From Bacillota bacterium (GTDB taxonomy: Bacteria > Bacillota > Clostridia > Oscillospirales > Acutalibacteraceae), in the NCBI GenBank assembly GCA_030705695.1, contig JAUZPX010000102.1:1-6296 (forward strand): a stretch of DNA of 6,296 nucleotides. Reading direction: 5' to 3'. Both the position numbers and the translations under genes were made by a program. Of this stretch, positions 5,963-6,296 are shown piece by piece (the stretch's first letter is position 1; every line of letters begins with the position of its first letter). The notes under the pieces are model-generated. The model was not told the DNA's origin. It did no database searches and saw nothing but the letters and a program-made list of their open reading frames with translations.

Positions 5963-5979
5963 TAAGTATTGCAAAACTT
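5952..5979. repeat. 28-bp near-perfect palindrome between divergent promoters
   Basis: Thirteen-base arms (5952-5964 and 5967-5979) match at 12 of 13 positions around a two-base centre. The left arm reads AAGTTTTACAATA; the reverse complement of the right arm differs only by G in place of its eighth base. No T-run follows on either strand, so it is not a terminator. Each arm contains one -35 element of the divergent promoters. Confidence 0.8.
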
Positions 5980-5997
5980 AAATTATAATGATATAGT
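5969..5997 (+). promoter_or_regulatory. Promoter of the T-box leader transcript
   Basis: TTGCAA (5969-5974), 17 nt, TATAGT (5992-5997), with a start near 6004, directly before the first paired bases of the T-box. A consensus TATAAT also occurs at 5984-5989 but lacks a -35 at proper spacing. The chosen pair is also symmetric with the leftward promoter. Confidence 0.58.
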
Positions 5998-6005
5998 TAA
6001 AAAAA

Positions 6006-6257
6006 CGCAGTGATAAAGGAAGTAATTTGCCCCTTTTACGGTTGAAAAGAGATAATGCGCCCCAGGCTGAAAGCGTATTTCAAGCGTTTGGCAGATGAAG
6101 TTCCCTTTTGAGCGGTGCGGCTGAATCTTCTTAAGTAGGCTGCAACGGTATGCCCCGTTACAGGCAAAAAGAGTGTTTGCTCTATGCAAAAAATTGGGTG
6201 GTACCGCGGAAGTTTGCTTTCGTCCCTTTTTAATTAAGGGATTGAAGGCTTTTTTTT
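6006..6257 (+). promoter_or_regulatory. T-box riboswitch leader, probable tRNA-Phe specifier
   Basis: The T-box sequence GGGTGGTACCGCGG (6196-6209) is unmistakable; its TGGT bulge pairs with the 3' end of an uncharged tRNA whose discriminator base is A. Stem I is also clear: AAAGG-A-AGTA (6015-6024) opposite GATGAAG-TTC-CCTTTTGAGC (6094-6113), with the distal-loop motif GCTGAAAG (6066-6073). A further stem spans 6138-6165. In the usual specifier-loop layout (GAA, one base, codon) the specifier is TTC at 6101-6103, meaning Phe. GTT (Val) at 6100-6102 is the alternative, because the conserved purine after the codon is missing in either reading. Uncharged tRNA binding would stabilise the antiterminator, in which GGG 6196-6198 pairs with CCC 6224-6226, and allow read-through. 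Confidence 0.95.
6216..6257 (+). terminator. T-box regulated intrinsic terminator
   Basis: The strand from 6216 (GCTTTCGTCCCTT) pairs with AAGGGATTGAAGGC ending at 6249, with one bulged T, and is followed by eight T residues (6250-6257). Its 5' arm contains the CCC used by the competing antiterminator, which is the switch. Confidence 0.92.
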
Positions 6258-6288
6258 ATTTAATAAATTATACGAAAGGATTTTTTAT

Positions 6289-6296
6289 ATGAAACA
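6289..6296 (+). CDS. Start of T-box controlled gene, probably phenylalanyl-tRNA synthetase alpha subunit (right edge)
   Basis: Only ATG AAA CA is visible (Met-Lys-Gln or His). GAAAGGA (6274-6280) lies 8 nt upstream, so this is a well-placed start just after the T-box terminator. The identity rests on the leader, not on protein sequence: a TTC specifier would predict pheS or another phenylalanine-related gene, whereas a GTT reading would predict valS. Confidence 0.6.

Noticed and set aside
5983..6189. Minus-strand 68-codon reading frame
   Set aside because: It is antisense to the T-box leader; the RNA motifs explain the conservation and no ribosome binding site or protein family is visible.
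1..6296. CRISPR array, insertion sequence, tRNA or rRNA genes, prophage genes
   Set aside because: No regularly spaced direct repeats, transposase-like products, cloverleaf sequences or phage-like proteins were seen.

Overview
This AT-rich window looks like chromosomal DNA of a low-GC Firmicute, most likely a gut-type member of Clostridia (Oscillospiraceae/Ruminococcaceae-like). The support is strong Shine-Dalgarno sites, sigma-A type promoters, a Firmicutes T-box leader, an NrdR repressor, a stand-alone NnrD repair enzyme and SipW-type ('ATYAWF') exported proteins. The taxonomic call is inference; no rRNA is present.

Left third (1-2155, minus strand): a three-gene surface-protein operon. 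It is transcribed leftwards from a near-consensus promoter (TTGACT-17-TATAAT, 2280-2252). The first gene (2155-1352) and the third (423 to beyond the left edge) carry SipW-dependent-type signal peptides ending ATFAWF or ATYAWF. The middle gene (TTG start, 1299-514) is a paralogue of the first, but has a long cytoplasmic N-terminus and a plain membrane anchor instead of the cleavable motif. Genes 1 and 2 share a C-terminal signature, WVEG-[NT]-DPECVN-[ND]-I. The arrangement resembles a TasA/TapA-like matrix or fibre locus, with secreted subunits and a membrane-tethered relative. Any SipW peptidase must lie outside the window.

Middle (2156-3922): a divergent intergenic region carries a rightward promoter (TTGACA-17-TAATAT) with two LacI-family-like AACCGTTT cores exactly 52 bp apart, plus an 18-bp palindrome near the predicted +1. 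It drives a sugar phosphate isomerase/epimerase-like TIM-barrel gene. Next comes nrdR with its own promoter and a strong intrinsic terminator.

Right part (3924-5962, minus strand): a three-gene operon of a two-span membrane protein, nnrD (ADP-dependent NAD(P)H-hydrate dehydratase, overlapping the first gene by 17 nt), and a small lipoprotein. The lipoprotein signal peptide is complete only if translation starts at an ATT codon placed 8 nt after a strong ribosome binding site. The operon converges on nrdR.

Right edge (5969-6296, plus strand): a T-box riboswitch with a terminator hairpin precedes a gene of which only the first codons are visible. The likely specifier is TTC (Phe), which would make that gene pheS. 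The T-box promoter and the promoter of the leftward operon are mirror images embedded in a 28-bp near-perfect palindrome.
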